51,056 nt of DNA from Acidimicrobiales bacterium (lineage in GTDB: Bacteria; Actinomycetota; Acidimicrobiia; Acidimicrobiales; RAAP-2). The stretch spans positions 1 to 51,056 of the forward strand of contig JANXWA010000014.1 of the NCBI GenBank assembly GCA_025351385.1, written 5' to 3'. Numbering within the stretch: the first letter of the stretch is position 1; each line of letters opens with the position of its first letter. Positions 16,997 to 25,110 of the stretch are shown one piece after another. Under the pieces are notes generated by a model. It was not told where the DNA came from and ran no database searches. It was given only the letters and a program-made list of their open reading frames with translations. Made by a program: the position numbers and the translations under genes.

Positions 16997-17923
16997 GTGA
17001 GCTCCTCGCCACGCCTCTTCTGCCTCGACACGGTGATGATTGACATCGTCCTGAGGATCTCGTCGATCCCGGCGAGCGGCTCGGACGTCCTTGCCTCTCA
17101 GCACCTGCTGACAACGGGTGGCGGCTACAACGCGATGAGCTCGGCCGCGCGCCAGGGCCTTTCGGTCTCCTACGCGGGGCGTCTCGGCACCGGGCCGTTC
17201 TCGACGATCGCCGGCGCGTCACTTGACCGTGACGGCGTCGTGCACGACATCGAAGTGAACCCCGACCTCGACAACGGCTTCTGCGTGGCGTTGGTCGAGC
17301 CCGAGGGCGAACGGACCTTCGTGACGTCGCGAGGCGCCGAGGGAACGTTGCGGGCCTCGGACCTCGCAGAACTCCAGATAGTCCGGGGCGACTACGTGCT
17401 GCTCTCGGGATACAACTTCATGGAGCCGCTGCCCTCCAAGGTCATCCTCTCGTGGTTGGGTCGGCTCAACGATGGTGTCGTGGTGATGTTCGATCCGAGC
17501 AATCGGGTCCGGGACATCCCCGACGACCACCTCGACGCCGTGCTGGCGCGCGCGGACTGGATGGTTTGCAACGAGTACGAGGCCGCTCAGCTCGTCGCGG
17601 GAGCCACGCCGTCGGAGTCGGCGGCCCTGCTGGCTGGGATGACGGGACGAAGGGGGGTGGTGGTCCGCCACGGGGCGACTGGCTGCACCGTCGCCCTCGC
17701 AGGCGAGCGGCCCGTCATCGTGAAGGGCTTCGCGACCGATGTCGTCGACACGAACGGGGCCGGCGACACCCACAACGGCGTCCTGATCGCCGAGCTGGCG
17801 AGCGGTGTCGACGCGATCGAGGCCGCTCGACGGGCCAACGCCGCCGCGTCGATCGCCATCAGCCAGTTCGGCCCCGCCACTTGCCCCACGCGCGACGCCA
17901 TCGACCACCGACTCGCTCGCTGA
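16997..17923 (+). CDS. PfkB-family sugar/nucleoside kinase
   Basis: 308 residues, ribokinase fold. GGGYNAMSSAARQG is the substrate-binding GG motif, MVCNEYEAAQLV the central strand, and VVDTNGAGDTHNGVL the anion-hole/catalytic GAGD signature with the base Asp. It would use ATP to phosphorylate a sugar or nucleoside hydroxyl. Divergent from an NCS1 permease, so a nucleoside or related ribose-containing compound is plausible (inference). The start appears leaderless. Confidence 0.88.
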   Translation: MSSSPRLFCLDTVMIDIVLRISSIPASGSDVLASQHLLTTGGGYNAMSSAARQGLSVSYAGRLGTGPFSTIAGASLDRDGVVHDIEVNPDLDNGFCVALVEPEGERTFVTSRGAEGTLRASDLAELQIVRGDYVLLSGYNFMEPLPSKVILSWLGRLNDGVVVMFDPSNRVRDIPDDHLDAVLARADWMVCNEYEAAQLVAGATPSESAALLAGMTGRRGVVVRHGATGCTVALAGERPVIVKGFATDVVDTNGAGDTHNGVLIAELASGVDAIEAARRANAAASIAISQFGPATCPTRDAIDHRLAR

Positions 17924-17978
17924 GCCGACAGCACGCCTAGAACGTTGGCGTAACGTGACGAGAGGCGCGAGGGGGGCG

Positions 17979-20234
17979 ATGAGACAGTTCGAGCCGTTCG
18001 AGGGGACCATCGGTCGGACGTTGGCCGACTCGGTGCCGTGGTGGCCGACCCCGGCCCATCCCCAGCCGGGTGCCCCCAATATCGTGGTCATGCTGATCGA
18101 CGACCTCGGCTTCTCGCACTTCGGCTGCTTCGGCTCGGACCTGGCGACCCCTCACATCGACGCGCTCGCGGCGGGCGGGCTGCGCTACTCCAACTTCCAC
18201 GTGACGCCGCTGTGCTCTCCCACTCGCGCCGCGCTTCTCACGGGCCGCAATCACCACAGCGTGGGGATGCGGGGTATCTCCAACTGGAGCTCCGGCTATC
18301 CGAGCATGCGAGGTCAGATCTCGAACCACGCGGCCACCATGGCCGAGATGCTGCGTGAGGATGGATACACGACGTTCTGCGTCGGCAAGTGGCACCTGAC
18401 CTCGATGGAGAACTCGTCCTCCGCCGGTCCCTTCGACCAGTGGCCGCTGGCGCGCGGCTTCGATCGCTACTACGGCTACCTGGACGGGGAGACCGATCAG
18501 TTCTGCCCCGACCTCGTCTACGACAACCACCGGGTCGAACAGCCCACGAGCGTCGCCGACGGCTACCACTTGAGTGAGGACCTGGTCGACCACGCCCTCG
18601 GGTTCATCCACGACACGGTGTCGGTGCGACCGGACCGTCCCTTCTTCACCTACTTCGCCTTCGGAGCGACCCACGCGCCCCACCAGGCACCGGCCTCGTA
18701 CCTCGCGAAGCACCGCGGCCGCTACGACGAGGGTTGGGACGTCGCGCGCGACAAGTGGTTCGCTCGCCAGAAGGAGCTGGGCATCGTCCCCCAGGGCACC
18801 GAGCTGGCCCCACGCAACGAGGGTGTCGAGCCGTGGGACTCACTGCCCCAGAACCAGAAGCTCCTGGCGAGCCGGCTCCAGGAGGCCTACGGCGCATTCC
18901 TCGAGCACACCGACGACCAGATCGGGCGGTTCGTCGCGGGCCTCGAGGCGCTCGGCCAACTCGACAACACGCTGATCCTCTTGATGAGCGACAACGGCGC
19001 GAGCCAAGAGGGCGGGCCGTTCGGGGTGCTGCACGAGATGAAGTACTTCAACTTCGTCGAAGAGAGCCCCGACGAGGCCGTGAAGCGGCTCGACGACATC
19101 GGGGGGCCGAGCAGCCACTCGAACTACCCGTGGGGCTGGGCCCAAGCCGGCAACACCCCCTTCAAGTGGTACAAGCAGAACACCCACGAGGGTGGTGTCC
19201 ACGTGCCGCTGATCGCACACTGGCCGAACGGCATCGCGGCGAGGGGCGAGGTGCGCACCCAGTTCCACTACGTGACTGACATCGCGCCCACGGTCCTCGA
19301 AGCGGCCGGGGTCACGATGCGCGAGTCCTACCGCGGCTACGAACAGATGCCCATCGCCGGGGCGTCGCTCGGGTACTCGTTCGCCGACGGCGACGCGCCG
19401 AGCCGAAAGACCTCCCAGTACTTCGAGATGGGCGGACACCGCGCGATGTACCACGAGGGCTGGAAGGCCGTGACCCGCCACCTCCACGGCGTCGACTTCG
19501 ACGACGACCGCTGGGAGCTGTACCACGTCGCCGAGGATCCCTCCGAGTGCCGCGACCTCGCGACCACGAATCCCGGGAAACTCGCCGAGCTCGTGGCGAT
19601 GTGGTGGCGCGACGCCGAGGAGTTCGGAGCGCTGCCCCTCGACGACCGGGGCGTCCAGTTGTTCGGCGCACGGTACCGCGAGAACTCGGCGCACCCGCTG
19701 AGCCGCCACTACACCTACTTTCCTCCGCTCAGCCCGATCCCGCCCCAGGCGGCCGCGGGCATCGGTGGACGCAGCTGGGACCTCGAAGCGCGTGTCGACC
19801 GACCGTTCGCCACGGGCGGGGTGATCATGGCCCTGGGCACCGAGAACGCCGGAATCAGCCTCTTCGTGCAGAACGACCGACTGGTCCTCGACTACAACAT
19901 CTTCGGCGATCATCACGTCCTGGTGTCGGACGTCGAGGTGCCCGAGGGTCCGTCCCTCGTCGGCCTGCGGTTCCGTCGGGGCCACCACGACGCCGACGCG
20001 ACGCTCACAATCGACGGGAGCGACGCCGGCACGGTGCACCTGCCGTTCCTCATGCGCATGTTCTCGACGATCGCCATGAGCATCGGGCACGACCACGGCT
20101 CGCCCGTGTCGAAGCACTACGTCGACGAGTTCCCCTTCGAGGGCCGCCTCGAGAGGGTGGACATCCAGCTGATCTCACCGGGCAGCGCCGACGAGAAGGA
20201 GACCGCCGCCCGCGAGGGGATGGCTCGACAATGA
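17979..20234 (+). CDS. Sulfatase (arylsulfatase type I, FGly-dependent)
   Basis: 751 residues. Metal-binding MLIDDLGFSHFGCFG (Asp41, Asp42) and the maturation motif CSPTRAALLTGR, where Cys79 becomes formylglycine, identify a type I sulfatase. FCVGKWHL and LMSDNGASQEGG supply further active-site Lys/His/Asp. No signal peptide is present, so it is probably cytoplasmic. ATG 17979 is preceded by a G-rich site. A C-terminal 170-residue beta-rich region follows the catalytic domain. The haloalkane dehalogenase starts nine bases after the stop with its own GAGGAG, so both form an operon. Sulfate ester substrate unknown. Confidence 0.9.
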   Translation: MRQFEPFEGTIGRTLADSVPWWPTPAHPQPGAPNIVVMLIDDLGFSHFGCFGSDLATPHIDALAAGGLRYSNFHVTPLCSPTRAALLTGRNHHSVGMRGISNWSSGYPSMRGQISNHAATMAEMLREDGYTTFCVGKWHLTSMENSSSAGPFDQWPLARGFDRYYGYLDGETDQFCPDLVYDNHRVEQPTSVADGYHLSEDLVDHALGFIHDTVSVRPDRPFFTYFAFGATHAPHQAPASYLAKHRGRYDEGWDVARDKWFARQKELGIVPQGTELAPRNEGVEPWDSLPQNQKLLASRLQEAYGAFLEHTDDQIGRFVAGLEALGQLDNTLILLMSDNGASQEGGPFGVLHEMKYFNFVEESPDEAVKRLDDIGGPSSHSNYPWGWAQAGNTPFKWYKQNTHEGGVHVPLIAHWPNGIAARGEVRTQFHYVTDIAPTVLEAAGVTMRESYRGYEQMPIAGASLGYSFADGDAPSRKTSQYFEMGGHRAMYHEGWKAVTRHLHGVDFDDDRWELYHVAEDPSECRDLATTNPGKLAELVAMWWRDAEEFGALPLDDRGVQLFGARYRENSAHPLSRHYTYFPPLSPIPPQAAAGIGGRSWDLEARVDRPFATGGVIMALGTENAGISLFVQNDRLVLDYNIFGDHHVLVSDVEVPEGPSLVGLRFRRGHHDADATLTIDGSDAGTVHLPFLMRMFSTIAMSIGHDHGSPVSKHYVDEFPFEGRLERVDIQLISPGSADEKETAAREGMARQ

Positions 20235-20243
20235 GGAGAAACG

Positions 20244-21155
20244 ATGCAACGGGTACGAACCCCTGACGAGCGATTCGACGGCTTGGACGAGTTTCCCTAC
20301 GTCGCGCGGTACTACGACGTGACCGACCCCACGGGTGGCGAGCCGCTGCGCATGGCGTACCGCGACGAGGGTCCCTCCGATGGCCAGGTCGTGCTCCTGC
20401 TGCACGGTGAGCCGTCGTGGTCCTACCTGTACCGAACGATGGTGCCGGGCCTCGTCGCGGGGGGCCATCGAGTGGTCGCACCGGACCTCATCGGGTTCGG
20501 CCGCTCGGACAAGCCGAGTGACCGCGACGAGTACACCTACGCCCGCCACGTCGAGTGGACTCGCGAACTCCTCTTCGACCACCTGGACCTGCACGACGTC
20601 ACTCTCTTCGGTCAGGACTGGGGGAGTCTCATCGGGCTGCGACTGGTGGGGGAGCATCCCGAGCGGTTCGCTCGGGTGGCGATCGGCAACGGGGGCTTGC
20701 CGACCGGCGACGAGCGGATGAACGACGCGTTCAAGGCCTGGCAGGACTTCAGCCAGTCGACGCCCGAGCTGCACGTCGGCAATATCGTCTCGGGCGGCTG
20801 CGTGACGCGGCTCTCGGCCGAGGTGGTTGCCGCGTACGACGCGCCGTTCCCCGACGAGTCGTTCAAGGAGGGCGCCCGCCAGTTCCCGAAGCTAGTGCCG
20901 ACGTCGGCCGACGACCCGGCCCATGACGCCAACGTCGCCGCCTGGGAGGTGCTCGCGGCGTGGACGAAGCCGTTCCTCTGCTGCTACTCCGACGGTGATG
21001 CCATCACCAAGGGGGCCGACCGCAAGTTCCTTGAGATCGTGCCGGGGACCAAGGGTCAAGCGCACGTCACGATCGAGGGAGGAGGCCACTTCTTGCAAGA
21101 GGAGAAGGGGCCCGAGCTCGCGGCGGTACTGGACGCCTTCATCGCCGCGAACTAG
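20244..21155 (+). CDS. Haloalkane dehalogenase, HLD-I type (DhmA-like)
   Basis: 303 residues, alpha/beta hydrolase. HGEPSWSYLYR gives the oxyanion region, FGQDWGSLIG the nucleophile Asp125 with halide-holding Trp126, Asp252 (SDGDAIT) the probable acid, and GGGHFLQEE the His282 base. Start RTPDERFDGLDEFPY and the whole layout resemble mycobacterial DhmA/Rv2296. It splits a carbon-halogen bond to alcohol and halide. ATG 20244 follows GAGGAG. It shares an operon with the sulfatase. The TAG stop overlaps the opposing TrmO stop in one CTAG. An epoxide hydrolase is excluded by the Gln-Asp-Trp with HGEP; halogenated substrate remains unproven. Confidence 0.88.
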   Translation: MQRVRTPDERFDGLDEFPYVARYYDVTDPTGGEPLRMAYRDEGPSDGQVVLLLHGEPSWSYLYRTMVPGLVAGGHRVVAPDLIGFGRSDKPSDRDEYTYARHVEWTRELLFDHLDLHDVTLFGQDWGSLIGLRLVGEHPERFARVAIGNGGLPTGDERMNDAFKAWQDFSQSTPELHVGNIVSGGCVTRLSAEVVAAYDAPFPDESFKEGARQFPKLVPTSADDPAHDANVAAWEVLAAWTKPFLCCYSDGDAITKGADRKFLEIVPGTKGQAHVTIEGGGHFLQEEKGPELAAVLDAFIAAN

Positions 21156-21610
21156 AAGTAGCTCTCGCCGAGCTCCTCGCTCCACTTGGCGACGCGCAGG
21201 TCCCCTCGCGGGACGCTCCAACGAAAGACGGGCTTGATGTCGAGCACCGGAGTGCCGTCGATGCCGTCGAGTCCCCGGACGCGCAGTGAGCGCTCCGCGT
21301 ACTCGTCGACCGCCACGGTCGTGAGCAGCAACCGGTTGGGGCGATCCTTGTTGCGCTGGGCGAAGACGCCGACGTCGGGCCAGTTGGCGTTGCCCCGGGG
21401 GTGGCGATGCCAGGGACCGGGCGGGACGTCCTCGGCCCAGTCTGCGAAGAAGACGATCTCGACATGTGAGAACTCGGCGAGCCCGGCCAACGCCTCGCTC
21501 GGGACGTCCTGGGCCAGCTCGACGATGCTCACCACGTCGTCCCAGTGGTCGTCGAGCGCCTCGCTGCGCTCGTTGCGGATGTAGGCGACTGGTCGAACCG
21601 TGTAGTCCAT
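21152..21610 (-). CDS. TrmO/TsaA-like tRNA methyltransferase-family protein
   Basis: 152 residues of the beta-barrel TsaA/VirR fold: YTVRPVAYIRNERSEALDDHW, FSHVEIVFFADW, and RPNRLLLTTVAVDEY in place of the usual NRPNPIGL. The family includes the SAM-dependent N6-methylase of t6A37 in tRNA. The altered RPN segment and short length leave room for another substrate. It begins at ATG 21610 with a TAGATT hexamer six bases upstream. A tandem 11-bp repeat lies between it and tdk. Confidence 0.75.
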   Translation of the reverse strand: MDYTVRPVAYIRNERSEALDDHWDDVVSIVELAQDVPSEALAGLAEFSHVEIVFFADWAEDVPPGPWHRHPRGNANWPDVGVFAQRNKDRPNRLLLTTVAVDEYAERSLRVRGLDGIDGTPVLDIKPVFRWSVPRGDLRVAKWSEELGESYF

Positions 21611-21616
21611 GACCCC

Positions 21617-21622
21617 AATCTA
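21617..21622 (-). promoter_or_regulatory. Probable leaderless promoter -10 (TAGATT) for the TrmO-like gene
   Basis: On the minus strand TAGATT is followed by GGGGTC and then ATG. The TAnnnT-N6-start arrangement is typical of leaderless actinobacterial transcripts. Confidence 0.5.
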
Positions 21623-21650
21623 CCGACGGAGCAATGACGCCACGGACGTC

Positions 21651-21688
21651 GGACCCGGTGCGGACCCGGTGAGGACCCGGTGAGGACC
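21651..21688. repeat. Tandem 11-bp direct repeat, 3.5 copies
   Basis: GGACCCGGTGC, GGACCCGGTGA, GGACCCGGTGA and a final GGACC lie head to tail in the 129-base gap between the divergent TrmO-like gene and tdk. The 11-base period places copies about one helix turn apart. Confidence 0.9.
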
Positions 21689-21739
21689 ACTTGGCCGCTG
21701 GCGTCGGCGGTATCGTGGGGCGTTCGCGAAAGGGATGTG

Positions 21740-22339
21740 GTGACGGTGGCTGAACTGACGTTTACGTACGGAACGATGGCCGCCGGCAAGTCCACCTTGG
21801 CGCTGCAGCTCTGTTGGCAGCTCCGACAGGGCCGCAGCGACGTGGCCCTATGGACCTTCGGGGACCGTAACGACGACGGGATGGTCACCAGCCGCATCGG
21901 CATCGAGGCGAAGGCCGAGGCGGTGCCACCGGGCAGCAACCTCGCCAGTCCCATCGACCGGCTGCTGGCAGGCGAGGTCAAGATCCTGGTCATCGACGAG
22001 GTGCAGTTCGCGAGCGTCGGCCAGGTCGACGACCTGGCCCGACTAGTGGACGACCACGGAGTCGACGTCCACGCCTTCGGGCTGTCGGCGGACTTCCTGC
22101 TGAACGTCTTTCCCGGCTCGGCGAGGCTCTTCGCGATCGCCGACGTCTCGCACGAACTGCCGCTGACCTCGTCGTGCTGGTGCGGCGGACGGGGCCGCTG
22201 CAACGCCCGCGTCGTCGACGGCGTGGTCGCTCGCGAGGGCGACCAGTTCTTCACCGGGGACGTGAGCGAGGGCGTCGTCCACTACCAAGTGCTCTGTCGC
22301 ACCCACTACCGCCTCGGCCAACTGCGCCCGGCGAAGTGA
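21740..22339 (+). CDS. tdk: Thymidine kinase (type II)
   Basis: 199 residues. P-loop GTMAAGKSTLALQL (family form GPMxSGKS), Walker-B-like VIDEVQFAS with catalytic Glu, FGLSADFLLNVFPGS (lasso/substrate loop) and the zinc site CWCGG plus CRTHY. Phosphorylates thymidine with ATP for dTTP salvage. GTG 21740 follows AAAGGGA by about seven bases; the longer frame from 21680 lacks support. Confidence 0.9.
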   Translation: MTVAELTFTYGTMAAGKSTLALQLCWQLRQGRSDVALWTFGDRNDDGMVTSRIGIEAKAEAVPPGSNLASPIDRLLAGEVKILVIDEVQFASVGQVDDLARLVDDHGVDVHAFGLSADFLLNVFPGSARLFAIADVSHELPLTSSCWCGGRGRCNARVVDGVVAREGDQFFTGDVSEGVVHYQVLCRTHYRLGQLRPAK

Positions 22340-22397
22340 ACCCAGCCTTCACTTGAAGATCCCGGTGGCGATGGCGTGCGCGAGTCCGCTGGGCCTC

Positions 22398-22403
22398 CAT
22401 ACT
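22398..22403 (+). promoter_or_regulatory. Possible leaderless -10 (CATACT) for the zinc-ribbon gene
   Basis: CATACT (one mismatch from TAnnnT) is exactly six bases before ATG 22410 and no Shine-Dalgarno is present. Confidence 0.35.
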
Positions 22404-22409
22404 TGAGCA

Positions 22410-22580
22410 ATGGACCATTCCGACGCCGTGGCCCGCGAAGGATTGGCCGATGCGGTGGTCGACTGCGCCAACCGATTCGCGGTCTTCTCGGAGTGCCCGC
22501 ACTGCGGCTCGGCGCTCAGCGCCGAGCACGCCCACTACCGTTGCCGCGGGTGCGGCTGGCGAGACAGTTGCTGCGACTGA
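22410..22580 (+). CDS. 56-residue zinc-ribbon protein
   Basis: ATG 22410 to TGA 22578-22580 encodes 56 residues. The N-terminal half is a predicted helix (AREGLADAVVDCANRFAVF). The C-terminal half is a zinc ribbon, CPHC-x13-CRGC, followed by GWRDSCCD. Third codon positions are strongly G/C, which supports real coding. Located between tdk and pstS. Function unknown; such tiny ribbons bind nucleic acid or a protein partner. Confidence 0.65.
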   Translation: MDHSDAVAREGLADAVVDCANRFAVFSECPHCGSALSAEHAHYRCRGCGWRDSCCD

Positions 22581-22582
22581 GC

Positions 22583-22598
22583 GACCCGAACGGGTCTT
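22583..22598 (+). terminator. Putative terminator after the zinc-ribbon gene
   Basis: GACCCG-AA-CGGGTC followed by TT begins two bases after the TGA. The loop is tight, so the real stem is about five pairs. It would insulate pstS from upstream transcription. Confidence 0.4.
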
Positions 22599-22601
22599 AG
22601 A

Positions 22602-22667
22602 GTTCTTTAACTTTTCACCTGGGCTGACCCATCAGGTCACATGCCGTTTACCTTCCGTTCCTAGGTT
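22602..22667 (+). promoter_or_regulatory. PHO-box array (six 11-bp repeats) upstream of pstS
   Basis: Six contiguous 11-mers: GTTCTTTAACT, TTTCACCTGGG, CTGACCCATCA, GGTCACATGCC, GTTTACCTTCC, GTTCCTAGGTT. Four or five fit the actinobacterial PhoP repeat (G/T)TTCAYYY. The array ends 75 bases before pstS, a sensible activator distance. Direct repeat structure is seen; PhoP binding is inferred from family knowledge. The regulator genes phoR/phoP are not in this window. Confidence 0.55.
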
Positions 22668-22742
22668 TCTCCATGGCAAAACGTTCGAGTTTCGAGCCGT
22701 CGAGTCGCTAACGATTCACTTTCTTTAGGAGGAAAGCCCAAT

Positions 22743-24107
22743 ATGAAGAAGACCCTTCGAGGAAGGTTCGTCGTGGCACTCGCCACCGTCGGCCTCCTCT
22801 CCACCATGGCGGTGACGGTGGCCGGCGCATCGGCGACCCTGTCCGGTGACCTGACCTTCTCGTCCTCGGACGGCGCCAGTTCGATGGCGCCCGCAATGGG
22901 CGGCTCGAGCTTCGACGAGCCGTTCTTCAACGCTGCGATCCCGACCTACATGTCGTTCGCGAGCGGCGTGTCCGGCGGCAACGCCCCGTCCGGCATGCCC
23001 CTGTACTCGCCGGTCGGCTCGACCGGCGGCAAGAAGGGCGTCATCGCGGGCACCTACGCCGTCGGCGCCTCGGACGTGCCGATGGGCACCACCGTGAACG
23101 GGACCAGCCTCGACTCGTCACTGCTGACGAACGCGGACCCCGCCCACACCCTCAACAGCTACGTGCAGATCCCGGTCGCCCTCGGTGGCGTGGGCATGAT
23201 GTACAACCTGCCCTCGTTGCAGAAGTTCTCCAAGTACCCGGTGATCCTCAACTCGGCGGTCTTGGCGAGCATCTACGACGGCGCGATCACCAAGTGGAAC
23301 GACAGCGCCATCTGCAAACTCAACCCGAAGATCTACAACTTCCACTACAAGTGGGTCACCGTGAAGAAGAACGGCAAGAAGGTCCGGATCCACCGCTTGG
23401 TCTCGAAGTCCTGCGCGATGCCGAACATCCCCGTCGTGCCGGTTTACCGCGCTGACGGTTCGGGCACCACGTTCATCTTCATGGACTACCTGAACCAGAC
23501 TGCCGGCGCCAGCTTCAAGACTCCCGGCGGCACCGAGGTCTTCCCCGGCACGACGTTCAACCAGGGCCAGGTCCCGAGCAACTCGCTCGGCGGTCAGAAG
23601 AACGCCGGCGTGGCCGCCGACGTCCAGCAGACGACCGGGGCGATTGGCTACGTGGAGTACTCCTACATCCTGCTCCAGCACACCCTGCCCGCGGCTCGCG
23701 TCGTGAACGCCAAGGGCGAGGCCGCGGTCCTCAGCCCGAAGAGCGTGTCGGCCGACGCCGCCGCGTTCGCGGCGGTCCCGCCCAAGGAGGGCAGCAACGG
23801 TGTCGTGTCCAACTTCTCCATCGTCAACGGCGCCAACTCGGGCGACTACCCGATCGCCGGCTACAGCTGGGCCATCGTGCGCCAGGACTGGAACGGCCTC
23901 GGGAGCTTCGGCGGCGTGACCGCCTCGGCGAACTCCGAGAGGCTCGTCGCCAAGTTCCTCGACTGGGCCGTCCAGGGTGGTTCGAAGGGTGGCCAGACGG
24001 TCGCCCAGCAGCAGGGCTACGTCGCGTTGCCCGCCTACGTGACCGCGCTCGCCGAGCAACAGATTGGAACCATGACTTACAACGGTGTGTCGTTGGGTCT
24101 GAGTTAG
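22743..24107 (+). CDS. pstS: Phosphate ABC transporter substrate-binding protein
   Basis: 454 residues. A Sec signal peptide (MKKTLRGRFVVALATVGLLS...GASA) lacks a lipobox Cys, so it is cleaved by signal peptidase I and anchoring is unclear. Binding-fold segments: DGASSMAPAMG, IYDGAITKWND, VYRADGSGTTFIFMDYL and TTGAIGYVEYS, which form the phosphate pocket. Longer than typical PstS because of a basic insert near residues 195-220 (KWVTVKKNGKKVRIHR). TTAGGAGGAAAG is a near-perfect ribosome site. First gene of pstSCAB and preceded by a PHO-box array. Confidence 0.93.
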   Translation: MKKTLRGRFVVALATVGLLSTMAVTVAGASATLSGDLTFSSSDGASSMAPAMGGSSFDEPFFNAAIPTYMSFASGVSGGNAPSGMPLYSPVGSTGGKKGVIAGTYAVGASDVPMGTTVNGTSLDSSLLTNADPAHTLNSYVQIPVALGGVGMMYNLPSLQKFSKYPVILNSAVLASIYDGAITKWNDSAICKLNPKIYNFHYKWVTVKKNGKKVRIHRLVSKSCAMPNIPVVPVYRADGSGTTFIFMDYLNQTAGASFKTPGGTEVFPGTTFNQGQVPSNSLGGQKNAGVAADVQQTTGAIGYVEYSYILLQHTLPAARVVNAKGEAAVLSPKSVSADAAAFAAVPPKEGSNGVVSNFSIVNGANSGDYPIAGYSWAIVRQDWNGLGSFGGVTASANSERLVAKFLDWAVQGGSKGGQTVAQQQGYVALPAYVTALAEQQIGTMTYNGVSLGLS

Positions 24108-24113
24108 TCGCCC

Positions 24114-24127
24114 GGCCCCGCGGGGCC
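24114..24127 (+). other. GC-rich palindrome between pstS and pstC
   Basis: GGCCCCGCGGGGCC is a perfect 14-base palindrome seven bases after the pstS stop. It may fold in RNA and protect the pstS mRNA end or attenuate readthrough. Confidence 0.4.
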
Positions 24128-24147
24128 ACCGGCGTCCCCATTCACTT

Positions 24148-25110
24148 ATGAGAACCACAGAACAAGAACACAAGTTGTCATCCGAAGTGGCCGAGAGGAT
24201 TCGTCTCTCGGCCACTTCGGACCGTCCGTACGCACTCCTGTTGCGCGGCGCGGCGTTCTTCTTCGGCGCCGTCATCGTGGTCTTCGTCTGGAGTGTGGTC
24301 AAGACCGCATGGCCGGCGCTGCACCAGTACACTTACCACCTGGTGACCGGCAAGTCCTGGATCTCGGGCACCGGCCCCTACGGGGCGCTGGCGCTGCTGA
24401 CCGACACCGTGCTCACGACGCTGATCGCGCTGGCAATTGCCGTGCCCGTGGGACTCTCTTCGGCGCTCGCGCTGCTCTTCCTGATTCCCGAGCGGATCAA
24501 GTCCTTTGCCGCGTCGCTCGTCGAGCTCCTCGCGGCCGTGCCCTCGGTCGTCTACGGCCTCTGGGGCCTCGTTTACCTCGCACCGTGGCTGAGCCACACC
24601 GTCCAGCCCTTCCTCGCCGGGATCACTGGCGGCCGGTGGCCATTCAACGGTGCACAGGAGGGCTTCAGCGTCCTGCTCGCCGGCATGGTGCTCTCGGTCA
24701 TGATCCAGCCGACGATCGTCGCGATCTCGCGTGACGTGATCGCGGTCGTGCCGACGGACCTCATCGAAGGAGGTCTGTCACTCGGCGCCACCCGCAGTCA
24801 GGTCTTCACGCGCGTCGTGCTGCCCACGGCCAAGACCGGCATCTTCGGGGCGATCGCCCTGGGCGCCGGCCGGGCGCTCGGCGAGACGATCGCCGTCGCG
24901 ATGGTCATCGGCTCGAACCCCCAGCTGCCCCACTCCCTCTTCACGACTGGCGCGACGCTGGCCTCGACCATTGCCACCGAGTTCGGCAACGCCACCGGCA
25001 ACGCCGGCAGCGCGCTGGCGGCGCTGGCCCTCATGCTCATGGTGATCACGGCCAGCGTGAACGCCTTCGCACGCGTGCTGACCAAGCGCGCCCGGGGGGC
25101 TGGCGTATGA
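24148..25110 (+). CDS. pstC: Phosphate ABC transporter permease PstC
   Basis: 320 residues, six TM. GARSxGET-like [17 protein letters not shown] near the end and [20 protein letters not shown] (EAA loop contacting PstB) identify the permease. ATG 24148 lacks a Shine-Dalgarno; TTG 24241, just before TM1 ([17 protein letters not shown]), is a possible alternative. A perfect 16-bp inverted repeat at 24182-24220 lies within the first codons and would bury them in a hairpin. Overlaps pstA by four bases. Confidence 0.9.
   Translation: MRTTEQEHKLSSEVAERIRLSATSDRPYALLLRGAAFFFGAVIVVFVWSVVKTAWPALHQYTYHLVTGKSWISGTGPYGALALLTDTVLTTLIALAIAVPVGLSSALALLFLIPERIKSFAASLVELLAAVPSVVYGLWGLVYLAPWLSHTVQPFLAGITGGRWPFNGAQEGFSVLLAGMVLSVMIQPTIVAISRDVIAVVPTDLIEGGLSLGATRSQVFTRVVLPTAKTGIFGAIALGAGRALGETIAVAMVIGSNPQLPHSLFTTGATLASTIATEFGNATGNAGSALAALALMLMVITASVNAFARVLTKRARGAGV
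24182..24220 (+). other. Perfect 16-bp hairpin in the pstC 5' coding region
   Basis: The arms 24182-24197 and 24205-24220 are exact inverse complements (CCGAAGTGGCCGAGAG) around a seven-base loop GATTCGT. No T-run follows. Position and strength suggest an RNA processing, stabilising or attenuating structure between pstS and the rest of the operon, possibly with pstC initiating downstream. Confidence 0.8.
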
